Virus record (IMG/VR): IMGVR_UViG_3300037343_000205
Location: 1-24,565 of that record
Length of the DNA stretch: 24,565 nt
Reading direction: 5' to 3' (one strand)
DNA from: a virus
Shown here: piece by piece, positions 1 to 5,936 of the stretch
Numbering within the stretch: the first letter of the stretch is position 1
Layout of the letters: each line of letters begins with the position of its first letter
The notes under the pieces: generated by a model
Database searches by the model: none
Told to the model about the DNA's origin: nothing
Seen by the model: only the letters and a program-made list of their open reading frames with translations
Program-made: the position numbers and the translations under genes

Positions 1-876
1 AGTCAATGCACCGTCATACAATGGCACAATGGCAAGCTGTCCCTGCTCGTATGCTAATCGGTTTAAAATATGGTTGATTATCCTTGCACGTCTTTTGCTA
101 TTAATGCGTGCCGTGTAGATTTCTCGCAGGTTCTCAAGCGCTTGGTCTTCTGTTATTTCTCCCGTCTCAATTTTAGTATTAAGATCCAGGTTTCTGGTTT
201 CATACTGGCCGCATAAGTTGTATGTGTAAGTCGTCTTTGATTCTGGCTTCATTTTGTTTTTAACAATATCGATTACGTTTAAGGTATGCGCGGCATCGTT
301 GATCGCCCTCTGCTGGTCTCGTAGGTCTTTTGATAAGGTCTTGATCCTGTTTGAGATGGTGCGCGTGTTGTTCTTGTGATCCGCATGACCGATCACGCCT
401 TTCGCCCTCCATACCCAATATCCAACGGCCTCGGCTGTGCTGTGCGCGTTATCAATTGCACGCTCGATCTGTTTCTCTGTTTTCTTTGCTTTGCGTTCTG
501 AATGATGGCCGCTTAAGATTGGTTGATTGTTGCCGATCCTATGCATCAAGTCGTTAGCCGCTAACTGATAACCATGGCATTGATCCGATCTCTTTTGAGC
601 CAAGAGAAGCAACCGATCCGCTTTCGCTTCAGCGCGTTCGACCATTGTTAAACCCTCAGGCAGTATATCGCCAGCAAGAGCAAGACAAAAATCTTCGTTA
701 TCAAGTGACCAGTAAGCAACGAACAGCTTTTGAACCGGCGCCCACTTCCAGCCGCTTGACTTCATCGCGGCCCAATCTTCAGAGTCAATGCGGACCTCAG
801 TGTAAATCCTTAGCTTATTGTCTTCAGGTGAATAAGTCGCGCTGAAGTCGTCGGGGTTGTACTTTGATATGTCCAT
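1..876 (-). CDS. DUF3560-domain protein, 3' end outside the window
   Basis: The reading frame is open from an ATG at 876 to the left edge (292 codons, no stop), so the C-terminus is missing. Residues 1-75 form a small domain with several tryptophans (GWKWAP at about 42-47). From about residue 79 the sequence matches the DUF3560 pattern: ERAEAKADRLL, then a Q-P-I-L-S-G-H-H-S-E block at about 118-127, then a long charged helical stretch with KTEKQIERAIDNA. DUF3560 proteins are common on phages and plasmids; to my knowledge their biochemical role is not settled. The start is supported by AAGGT about 7 bases upstream and by a leader repeated before the neighbouring gene. It is the last visible gene of a leftward run. 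The family call is fairly secure; the function is unknown. Confidence 0.82.
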   Translation of the reverse strand, partial: MDISKYNPDDFSATYSPEDNKLRIYTEVRIDSEDWAAMKSSGWKWAPVQKLFVAYWSLDNEDFCLALAGDILPEGLTMVERAEAKADRLLLLAQKRSDQCHGYQLAANDLMHRIGNNQPILSGHHSERKAKKTEKQIERAIDNAHSTAEAVGYWVWRAKGVIGHADHKNNTRTISNRIKTLSKDLRDQQRAINDAAHTLNVIDIVKNKMKPESKTTYTYNLCGQYETRNLDLNTKIETGEITEDQALENLREIYTARINSKRRARIINHILNRLAYEQGQLAIVPLYDGALT

Positions 877-956
877 GTAATTACCTTACTTAGTTGTTTT
901 CGGATGATTCCGACACTAGACCCTTAATAAAAGGCCTAGTGGCAGATCATTTATAT
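877..956 (-). promoter_or_regulatory. Two-hairpin mRNA leader, copy A
   Basis: The gap between two leftward genes carries a leader nearly repeated at 1140-1215. Read on the minus strand, 941-914 forms a 12-pair stem with a 4-base loop. Its two non-Watson-Crick pairs (935/920 and 932/923) are G-U in minus-strand RNA but A-C mismatches on the other strand, so the fold suits leftward RNA. A second small hairpin, CGGA-AUCA-UCCG (912-901), follows, then AACAACUAAGUAAGGU with the ribosome site. A role in translation control or mRNA processing is inferred. Confidence 0.6.
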
Positions 957-1139
957 TTAGCTTTCTTTTAGCGCATTTAACGCCAGTTTGATTTGTTCGC
1001 GCAGTTCACTCTCGGATAAATTCCAGTTGCGCATGTCCAAAGTATCAACAGGCTCTTTCAAAGCAAGTTCGAGATCTTCAATCGTGTTTATTTCAAAGCA
1101 TGCCTCGGCGAATGTGTTTTCTTGAATTTCAATAGTCAT
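957..1139 (-). CDS. Small acidic protein of unknown function (60 aa)
   Basis: I do not recognise this protein. It has 14 Asp/Glu against 5 Lys/Arg (net about -9 in 60 residues), one Cys and no membrane segment. The C-terminal third (SESELREQIKLALNALKES) looks helical. It starts with ATG at 1139, with AAGGT upstream inside a leader that is repeated before the next gene. It begins MTIE, like the 77-residue protein encoded at 1538-1771, though the rest does not match obviously. Small acidic phage early proteins are sometimes DNA mimics that block host nucleases or other host proteins; that is only a possibility here. The shared leader and ribosome site make a real gene likely. Confidence 0.7.
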   Translation of the reverse strand: MTIEIQENTFAEACFEINTIEDLELALKEPVDTLDMRNWNLSESELREQIKLALNALKES

Positions 1140-1215
1140 AAATAATTACCTTACTTAGTTGTTGCGGATGATTCCGACAGTAGCCACTTAAATCAAATGG
1201 CTAGTAGCAGATCAT
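1140..1215 (-). promoter_or_regulatory. Two-hairpin mRNA leader, copy B
   Basis: This is the second copy of the leader at 877-956. The minus-strand stem 1203-1195/1189-1181 has 9 pairs and a 5-base loop. Compared with copy A, two pairs have changed on both sides (G-U to C-G, and C-G to A-U), and the inner U-G pair is kept. The CGGA-AUCA-UCCG hairpin and the AACAACUAAGUAAGGUAAUU tract are identical. Compensatory change between copies argues that the RNA fold is selected. Confidence 0.6.
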
Positions 1216-1310
1216 TGACCTAATAAAAACACTGTTATAAATAGAACACCAATGACATTAAACGCTACCACAAGGCCGATCAATAGTACTTTGATTAATC
1301 GCTGCATCAT
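1212..1310 (-). CDS. Single-pass membrane peptide (32 aa)
   Basis: This short gene starts at ATG 1310, overlapping the stop of the upstream 67-residue gene in an ATGA, with a second ATG directly after. GGAG lies about 9 bases upstream. The product begins MMQRLIKV and continues as an almost unbroken hydrophobic stretch (LLIGLVVAFNVIGVLFITVF) ending in LLGQ. It should be one membrane helix with a short positively charged N-terminus on the inside. The stop overlaps the start of leader copy B. The function is unknown; host-membrane toxins, inhibitors and small lysis helpers can all look like this. The overlap and ribosome site support a real gene, but nothing else confirms it. Confidence 0.55.
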   Translation of the reverse strand: MMQRLIKVLLIGLVVAFNVIGVLFITVFLLGQ

Positions 1311-1510
1311 GCTGCTGTACTCCAATCGTTGATATTAAAATCAGTGTCATAATGATACGCATCAAGAAAAGCGCTCACATCATCAATGGTATACGCTTCA
1401 ATCTCGCAATATGTCTGTGCTTGATCAATAACACATTCAACTGGATAACCTGCAATGCGTAAATAATTGTCATAGTGCTGGTCTAACTGCTGGATCTCTT
1501 GTTCTCTCAT
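1307..1510 (-). CDS. Small very acidic protein of unknown function (67 aa)
   Basis: I do not recognise this protein. It has 14 Asp/Glu, no Lys and 2 Arg (net about -12), and is unusually rich in Tyr (YDNYL, QTYCEIEAYT, DAYHYDTD), with two Cys. It starts with ATG at 1510; a clear AAGGA lies about 9 bases upstream. Its stop overlaps the start of the membrane peptide at 1310, so the two are probably translated together. It sits 27 bases after the 77-residue gene. Charge and size recall DNA-mimic anti-restriction proteins such as T7 Ocr, but there is no sequence match I can point to, and such proteins are usually longer. Confidence 0.68.
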   Translation of the reverse strand: MREQEIQQLDQHYDNYLRIAGYPVECVIDQAQTYCEIEAYTIDDVSAFLDAYHYDTDFNINDWSTAA

Positions 1511-1537
1511 GGTCTTAATTTCCTTAAAACGTTGTTG

Positions 1538-1771
1538 TTAGTATGTCTTTACGACTTTAAAAGCTAGGTCTAGATCACAATCAAACCAGTTATCTGCCAT
1601 CATGTCACCATCAATACGAGCGAACATGACGTATTCTGCAAGCTCGTCGGGTAATGAGTCATCGTTGCAAGTCATATCAAACGATTCACAGATGTTGTCA
1701 ATCATACTGTATTTAATTACTGCATTGTATTGTGTGCCATTATATTGAATTTCTACGTCTTCGATAGTCAT
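1538..1771 (-). CDS. Small acidic protein of unknown function (77 aa)
   Basis: This is the first gene of the leftward run. The product has 17 Asp/Glu against 4 Lys/Arg (net about -13), three Cys and a start MTIEDVEIQYNGTQYNAVIKY that looks like a beta hairpin, followed by acidic clusters (CNDDSLPDELAEY, NWFDCDLDL). I do not recognise a family. The ATG at 1771 is preceded by AGAGAG and by AACAACUAA, the same word that precedes the ribosome sites in the two hairpin leaders, although the hairpins are absent here. Its promoter is either near 1862-1900 or the leftward module at 2264-2290. Confidence 0.68.
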   Translation of the reverse strand: MTIEDVEIQYNGTQYNAVIKYSMIDNICESFDMTCNDDSLPDELAEYVMFARIDGDMMADNWFDCDLDLAFKVVKTY

Positions 1772-1861
1772 TTGTTTAAACTCTCTATTTAGTTGTTAAG
1801 TCGTCATGTATTTAATCAAGTCAGTGCTTTTCGCTGATGCTCTTGATCGCTTAATTCTTAA

Positions 1862-1879
1862 CTTAACAAAGATGTTAAG
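1862..1879. promoter_or_regulatory. Inverted repeat, possible operator
   Basis: CTTAAC-AAAGAT-GTTAAG has perfect 6-base arms and a 6-base centre. It lies 91 bases upstream of the first leftward gene, next to TTGATT on the minus strand. The symmetry suits a dimeric repressor site, but no regulator gene is visible in the window. Confidence 0.3.
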
Positions 1880-2079
1880 ATAAATCAAGTAAATCGGCAC
1901 ACCTATTTGTAATTAAGGGGATGAGTCAAGGCTGAGTCAAGAATTAGCAGGGCTACAGGGTGCGCGGTTGCTGGGTTTCTTTGTTCCGTTGGCTCAGTGC
2001 AGCACAGGTCAGGAGGGTGAGACAGTTTCCTTGATCTTAGTAATGGCGTGGCTTGTGGCTCTGTTACTTAACATTATTG

Positions 2080-2162
2080 TATATATATATATATATATAT
2101 AGTGTATGTATTATGTATATATGGTGGCTGTGGTGGCTGTGGCTGTGGCTGTGTGTGTGTGG
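2080..2162. repeat. TA and GGCTGT microsatellite
   Basis: Eleven TA units (2080-2101) are followed by a short AT-rich link and then imperfect GGTGGCTGT/GGCTGT units ending in (GT)n to 2162. The TA run should melt easily. A 19-codon hydrophobic reading frame from ATG 2043 runs into the TA tract and stops at 2100-2102, but it has no ribosome site. Confidence 0.8.
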
Positions 2163-2263
2163 TCACCAAAGCTGGAACATGGTGAGTCAGTGAGTTAAAT
2201 GCCTGTAGACCACGTCAGGCAAGGGCTAGAGCGGTTCAGGGGGGGTAAGTCGGTAATCTTGGA

Positions 2264-2290
2264 TTTGTACAATAAACGTACATTAGTCAA
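2264..2290 (-). promoter_or_regulatory. Leftward promoter-like module
   Basis: On the minus strand, TTGACT (2290-2285) is followed after 15 bases by TACAAA (2269-2264). The GTAC-N7-GTAC box at 2267-2281 overlaps the spacer and -10. It mirrors the rightward module at 2309-2335. The 15-base spacing is short for a sigma-70 promoter, so an activator or phage factor may be involved. It would read toward the small leftward genes. Confidence 0.4.
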
Positions 2291-2332
2291 CCTTTTTGCT
2301 AATTTGCATTGACAACAGTACAAAATACGTAC
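2267..2332. repeat. Paired GTAC-N7-GTAC boxes (possible operators)
   Basis: GTACAATAAACGTAC (2267-2281) and GTACAAAATACGTAC (2318-2332) match at 13 of 15 positions in the same orientation, 51 bases apart (about five helical turns). Each overlaps the -10 of one of two back-to-back promoter-like modules. A shared regulator could bind both and switch the two directions. Confidence 0.45.
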
Positions 2333-2335
2333 AAT
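2309..2335 (+). promoter_or_regulatory. Rightward promoter-like module
   Basis: TTGACA (2309-2314) and TACAAT (2330-2335) are near-consensus hexamers separated by 15 bases, with the box at 2318-2332 between and over them. It points toward the virion genes, the first of which starts about 560 bases away. Confidence 0.42.
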
Positions 2336-2561
2336 TTACTTCTTCAAGGGGTATTTTGCGGCTAATAATAACTTGAACAAGTCACTACCTAATCAACTGA
2401 TGACTATAAAGTCACTCGGACACTAAGTGTCTTCCCTTGACCAGCAGCGCAGAAATTAGGCCAATCTTGACCGTCAAGTCATGAAGCAACGCCAACACAT
2501 AGTTACCTGTCAACTTGCTTTGAGGTGTGCCGAGTGAGTCAGCGTGCAAAGGATCGTAGTT

Positions 2562-2729
2562 ATGGCAAGGCTTAGAACATCGGCACAGGGTCTACAGGGG
2601 CGAGTCAGTAGCAAGATCATCGTTATTTTGCTGCTTCCTTACTTCGATCCTTCGCTACTACATAAAAACACGGTAGCAAATCACGTCAAGAAAAAAGATT
2701 TCCAGTACCTTTTTGCTTTTCCGTTTTAG
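2562..2729 (+). CDS. Possible small protein (55 aa), doubtful
   Basis: ATG 2562 is preceded by AAAGGA with an 8-base gap, a good ribosome site. The product starts MARLRTSAQGLQGRV, has a short hydrophobic core (IIVILLLPYF), then a basic part (HVKKKDF) and ends FAFPF. The frame also runs upstream to a GTG at 2544. I do not recognise it, it lies in an otherwise non-coding region and overlaps the GTCA word cluster, so it may be a chance frame. Confidence 0.22.
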   Translation: MARLRTSAQGLQGRVSSKIIVILLLPYFDPSLLHKNTVANHVKKKDFQYLFAFPF

Positions 2730-2837
2730 GATCTCGGTTTCTGAGAGCTGCGATCGCCAGGCGGGGGTTTAGTCTATATTATATATACATACAGTAAGCT
2801 TACACACAGAACCAAAAAAATAAAAAACCCAAGGTAC

Positions 2838-2866
2838 TTGACTGCTATTACGAAAGCTATTAAATT
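2838..2866 (+). promoter_or_regulatory. Likely promoter of the virion operon
   Basis: TTGACT (2838-2843), a 17-base spacer and TAAATT (2861-2866) end about 28 bases before the first virion gene. The heptamer GCTATTA repeats directly at 2844 and 2856 with a 12-base period, which could be a regulator site. An A-rich stretch (2814-2827) lies just upstream. Confidence 0.45.
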
Positions 2867-2894
2867 ACATCTATTTAATTAAGCGGTGACACGT

Positions 2895-3707
2895 ATGATT
2901 TCAGACTTCATGGCGAAGAAACGAATTGACTGGATAATTGACCCAAGGGTTGCTGATATCGATGGAACTTGGATGCCGGGTAGCAAAGATGTAACGCGAG
3001 TATGGGATGTGTGTTCTGCGAGAGAAAGAGAGGCGATAGTTGCATTTATCTCATGTGATACTTACGGCGAGGTGATACAACGGATAACAAGTATGTCACT
3101 TCAAGCATGTGTTACGCTGTTACAGACAAACAAAAAAGTAGTGTTAGCGGTGGTTGCAGGTCGCTTGTGTAATTTGCCATCGGATACTGCGCGTTATATG
3201 TATTTGGACACGTTGATGTCAACGGTGCATCAGAGGGAAATTCATCGAAACGAAATCAGTTCAATTATTAAAACGGACAAAGACCATTTAATTGAGTTAT
3301 CGCAGAAGCTTAAAATTGATGGTGATGGGAAGCGAGATATTTTAAAGCAATTGGTAGCTTATGGCATGCAGACTAAATTACATGAGGAGGCAGAGCTTGA
3401 TCATGCGACTGGTTTGGTCAGTAGGCCAGCGGTGTATACATTAGCGGATCCGAGAATGGCGTTGTTGTCTGTTCAAGAGTTGAATAAGATGGACCATGAG
3501 TACAGTGAGGATGAGTCAAGTACATCGAGTACTGAGTCTCAAGCTGAGAGAATTAGACGTTTAAGACAAACGGCGCCAAAAGAAATTCTAAAGACATTGA
3601 ATGACACAGCGAACCGAGAGGCGAAGAAATTGAATGGGATTGCCAAGCAGATATCTAAGCGACAAATGAGTGATCTAGAAAAACTTGAAAACGGTGATTC
3701 TGAATGA
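2895..3707 (+). CDS. Putative terminase small subunit
   Basis: This gene directly precedes and overlaps the large terminase by four bases (ATGA), the usual place for the small subunit, which recognises the phage DNA and hands it to the packaging motor. The 270-residue product has no motif I recognise firmly. The middle is helical (about 80-180), residues 205-225 are Ser/Glu-rich (SEDESSTSSTESQAERIRR) and the C-terminus is highly charged. Many small subunits are shorter. A GTG at 2886 would add three residues, but I chose ATG 2895 because GGTGA sits just before it, as in several other genes here (8472, 11433). The name rests on position; a different DNA-binding protein is possible. Confidence 0.55.
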   Translation: MISDFMAKKRIDWIIDPRVADIDGTWMPGSKDVTRVWDVCSAREREAIVAFISCDTYGEVIQRITSMSLQACVTLLQTNKKVVLAVVAGRLCNLPSDTARYMYLDTLMSTVHQREIHRNEISSIIKTDKDHLIELSQKLKIDGDGKRDILKQLVAYGMQTKLHEEAELDHATGLVSRPAVYTLADPRMALLSVQELNKMDHEYSEDESSTSSTESQAERIRRLRQTAPKEILKTLNDTANREAKKLNGIAKQISKRQMSDLEKLENGDSE

Positions 3708-5278
3708 ATGCGTCTGAGAAATTACAACTAGAAAGAAATAAAGCCCAGGCTGAGATAGATCAATTTGTGTATTTATGCATGCACGACTTTGAGTTTTTTG
3801 CTAAAACATGCTTAAAAATTAAGACTAAAACGGACGGCATACAGAATTTAAAGTTCAATAAAGCGCAGCATTACCTGCAGAGTGTCGTCGATGACATGAC
3901 AAAAGAGCATGGGAAAGTCCGAGTAATTATTGTCAAAGGTCGTCAGCAAGGGCTTTCGACATGGGTGCAGGCCAGAGGGTATTGGAAAACAAGTCAAAAC
4001 GAGGGTGTTAAGGCGTTTATTTTGACGCATGAGAACCAGGCAACGAAGAATTTGTTTGAGATGACCAAGCGATATCACGACAATGCCCCGGTGGATGTCA
4101 AACCGTTAGTCAAAAAATCGAACAGGGAAGAGTTAGAATTCCATGAGATTGATTCTCAGTACTCAGTTGGTACGGCAAAGACAGGTGATACAGGACGTTC
4201 TCAGACAATACAGTTTTTTCACGGCAGCGAAGTTGCTTATTGGCGAGCAGCAGAAGATATTTCATCCGGTGCGATGGAGGGCATACCAGAAGCCCCTGGT
4301 ACAGAAGTCTACTTAGAAAGCACAGCGGCGGGGTTTGGTGGTTATTTTCATTCGATGTGGCAAAATGCAATTTATCCAGGTGAGGAGATACACAGCAAAT
4401 GGAATGGGTACATCCGGGTGTTTGTACCTTGGACCTGGCAGGATGAATATCGAGAGCCGCTTCGGGATGCAATTGAATATACTCGCGAAGAAGTTGAGTT
4501 AAAGCGTCTGCATAAACTTGATGATGAGCAGATCCAGTTTCGTCGTATGAAAATTGCAAAAATGAAAAACGATGTTTCTCGGTTCCAGCGAGATTATCCG
4601 CTTACACCTGAGGATGCATTTAACTCATCTCTGATCAATGTGCTGATCCAACCAAACAAAGTGATGAAGGCTAGGGCCAAAGGCAGATCGAAATATTATC
4701 AACCAGTGGGCGTGATGGTATTGGGTATCGACGTAGCAAGGGAAGGCGATGATTCGACTGCGCTAGTGCTAAGGCAAGGCCGGATCATGCACTGGTATAA
4801 ACGTTTCAATAAGTTAGATAACATGGAAGTTGCGGGGATCTGTATTAACATCATTAGGCAATATCGCGTTGACTTTGGCTGCATTGACTCAACAGGAGGT
4901 TACGGCGCAGGGGTTTACGATCGCATGGTAGAACTAGGTTATGGCAGTAAAATAACTGCAGTGAACTTTGGTAGTAAAGCATTCGATGATGAACACTATA
5001 AAAACCGTAGAGCCGAGATGTGGGTTGGTATTCGAGAGTGGTTGGACGAGGGCGCACAGATGCCTGACCGAGACGAGATACAACTCGATTTATGTGCGGT
5101 AACCTACAAACACGACAGCACCGGAGAGCGCCTTCAGCTTGAGTCTAAAGCCGATATGAAAAAGCGCGGCATTAAGTCTCCTGACATCGGTGATGCATTA
5201 GCTTTGACATTTGCGAGACCTAGAGTAAACTTAAGCGGAAAAGGTGAGTCATTTGATCCAGAAGAATATTTCAATTAA
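3704..5278 (+). CDS. terL: Terminase large subunit
   Basis: This is the ATP-driven DNA packaging motor with a C-terminal nuclease (524 aa, normal length). The Walker A variant KGRQQGLST lies at 78-86. A Walker B-like stretch IQFFHGSEVAYW (169-180) ends with the likely catalytic Glu176, and the coupling motif LESTAAG lies at 204-210. The RNase H-like nuclease domain follows: GIDVAREGDDSTAL at 341-354 (Asp343), CIDSTGGYGAGVYD at 393-406 (Asp395) and SPDIGDALALTF at 492-503 (Asp494/Asp497). All expected acidic residues are present. The protein docks on the portal encoded at 5933. The start is fixed by the ATGA overlap with the upstream gene and GGTGA before it. Confidence 0.95.
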   Translation: MNASEKLQLERNKAQAEIDQFVYLCMHDFEFFAKTCLKIKTKTDGIQNLKFNKAQHYLQSVVDDMTKEHGKVRVIIVKGRQQGLSTWVQARGYWKTSQNEGVKAFILTHENQATKNLFEMTKRYHDNAPVDVKPLVKKSNREELEFHEIDSQYSVGTAKTGDTGRSQTIQFFHGSEVAYWRAAEDISSGAMEGIPEAPGTEVYLESTAAGFGGYFHSMWQNAIYPGEEIHSKWNGYIRVFVPWTWQDEYREPLRDAIEYTREEVELKRLHKLDDEQIQFRRMKIAKMKNDVSRFQRDYPLTPEDAFNSSLINVLIQPNKVMKARAKGRSKYYQPVGVMVLGIDVAREGDDSTALVLRQGRIMHWYKRFNKLDNMEVAGICINIIRQYRVDFGCIDSTGGYGAGVYDRMVELGYGSKITAVNFGSKAFDDEHYKNRRAEMWVGIREWLDEGAQMPDRDEIQLDLCAVTYKHDSTGERLQLESKADMKKRGIKSPDIGDALALTFARPRVNLSGKGESFDPEEYFN

Positions 5279-5289
5279 GGTATTTTGAT

Positions 5290-5481
5290 ATGTCTAGTAA
5301 CACCATAGTAAAATCTCCTATCGTAACCTTTCGAAAAATAAATGCGTCTGCGTTAGTGCAACAACTTGAGGGCCCTGAACCTAAATACCCAGTGTATACG
5401 TTTGGATCTACTCGCAAATTTGAGCGTCCGGAACACCCAGGTAATGAATACCGCTGGCTAGACGACCAAGAGGATTTTTAA
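5290..5481 (+). CDS. Hypothetical protein (63 aa)
   Basis: This is a small soluble protein of unknown function between the terminase and portal genes. It starts with ATG 5290, with AAGGT about 9 bases upstream. The first half is mixed hydrophobic (NTIVKSPIVTFRKINASALVQQL); the second is rich in Pro, Tyr and charged residues (EGPEPKYPVY, FERPEHPGNEYRWLDDQEDF). It ends two bases before the next gene, so the two are probably coupled. I do not recognise a family. Confidence 0.65.
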   Translation: MSSNTIVKSPIVTFRKINASALVQQLEGPEPKYPVYTFGSTRKFERPEHPGNEYRWLDDQEDF

Positions 5482-5483
5482 TA

Positions 5484-5936
5484 GTGAGTATTATCTTACC
5501 CAATAACTATGTGCTGACAAAACAAAAAGCTCAAAACAAACTGACTGCCGATAGAGAAGAAGATGCAAAAGCTCAGCACAAACTTGAATTAGAAATAGTT
5601 CAAGATCCAGAGGAGGCTATCTTTAGAGTCAAAGACTTTGAAATTGCTAAGATGGTAGGAGCCGCATTATGTCATAAATATCCGAATCATGGATGGCAGA
5701 TTGAAGCAGATAGTCGCAACGGCATAGCTAAAATATTTATGTCTCAAATGAGCAGTTCTCAGGGCTATATTTACAAGCTAAAAGATATTTCACTTGGTAC
5801 TTTTGACCGTGAGATGATGCGAGTAGGGGGTGAAATGCTTGAACGTTTTAGCATATCACGGGGTAGATTTAATGAGGATAGCATTAAAAACGTAATGCGC
5901 GATCCTCGCGGCAACGCAATAGCGGATTTATCATGA
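5484..5936 (+). CDS. Hypothetical protein (150 aa)
   Basis: The gene starts with GTG 5484; AGAGGA lies about 9 bases upstream and no ATG is placed better. It overlaps the portal gene by four bases (ATGA). The N-terminus (about 12-45) is a charged, likely helical segment. The middle FEIAKMVGAALCHKYPNHGW is followed by a short beta-like stretch and a basic C-terminus. I do not recognise a family. Its tight coupling between terminase and portal suggests a role in packaging or in the portal vertex; this is inference from position only. Confidence 0.68.
   Translation: MSIILPNNYVLTKQKAQNKLTADREEDAKAQHKLELEIVQDPEEAIFRVKDFEIAKMVGAALCHKYPNHGWQIEADSRNGIAKIFMSQMSSSQGYIYKLKDISLGTFDREMMRVGGEMLERFSISRGRFNEDSIKNVMRDPRGNAIADLS

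Larger units (their letters stand above)
1922..2541. repeat. Cluster of TGAGTCA heptamers and GTCA words
   Basis: The heptamer TGAGTCA occurs four times, at 1922, 1933, 2183 and 2535, and the near match CGAGTCA at 2601. Counting by eye from 1800 to 2690, GTCA occurs 17 times on the plus strand but its complement TGAC only 4 times. Other related words repeat too: AAGTCACT at 2379 and 2409, and CACGTCA at 2211 and 2682. CTTGAC-C-GTCAAG at 2466-2478 is a perfect inverted repeat. The pattern may be iteron-like or a set of primase or regulator sites; which of these is unknown. Confidence 0.45.
1772..2894. other. Long non-coding divergent region
   Basis: About 1.1 kb lies between the leftward small genes and the rightward virion genes. 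It contains promoter-like modules, inverted repeats, a microsatellite and a cluster of GTCA words, listed separately. I see only one weak gene candidate (2562-2729). There is a perfect palindrome GTAAGCTTAC near 2792-2801 and an A-rich tract at about 2814-2827. Regions like this in phages can hold replication origins, early promoters or genome ends; the sequence does not decide which. Confidence 0.7.

Noticed and set aside
351-845. Plus-strand open frames at 351-557 and 645-845
   Set aside because: They lie opposite the continuous DUF3560 frame, have no ribosome sites and show no protein-like pattern.
2043-2102. 19-residue hydrophobic peptide running into the TA tract
   Set aside because: No ribosome site (nearest GGAGG is about 30 bases away) and the second half is simply translated TA repeat.
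1772-2894. tRNA or other structured RNA genes in the long gap
   Set aside because: No cloverleaf-type pairing with a T-loop GTTCRA pattern was found on either strand by eye; only short inverted repeats are present.
3848-5057. Minus-strand frames opposite the large terminase gene
   Set aside because: The plus-strand terminase has every expected motif; the opposite frames are low-complexity, lack ribosome sites and match no family.
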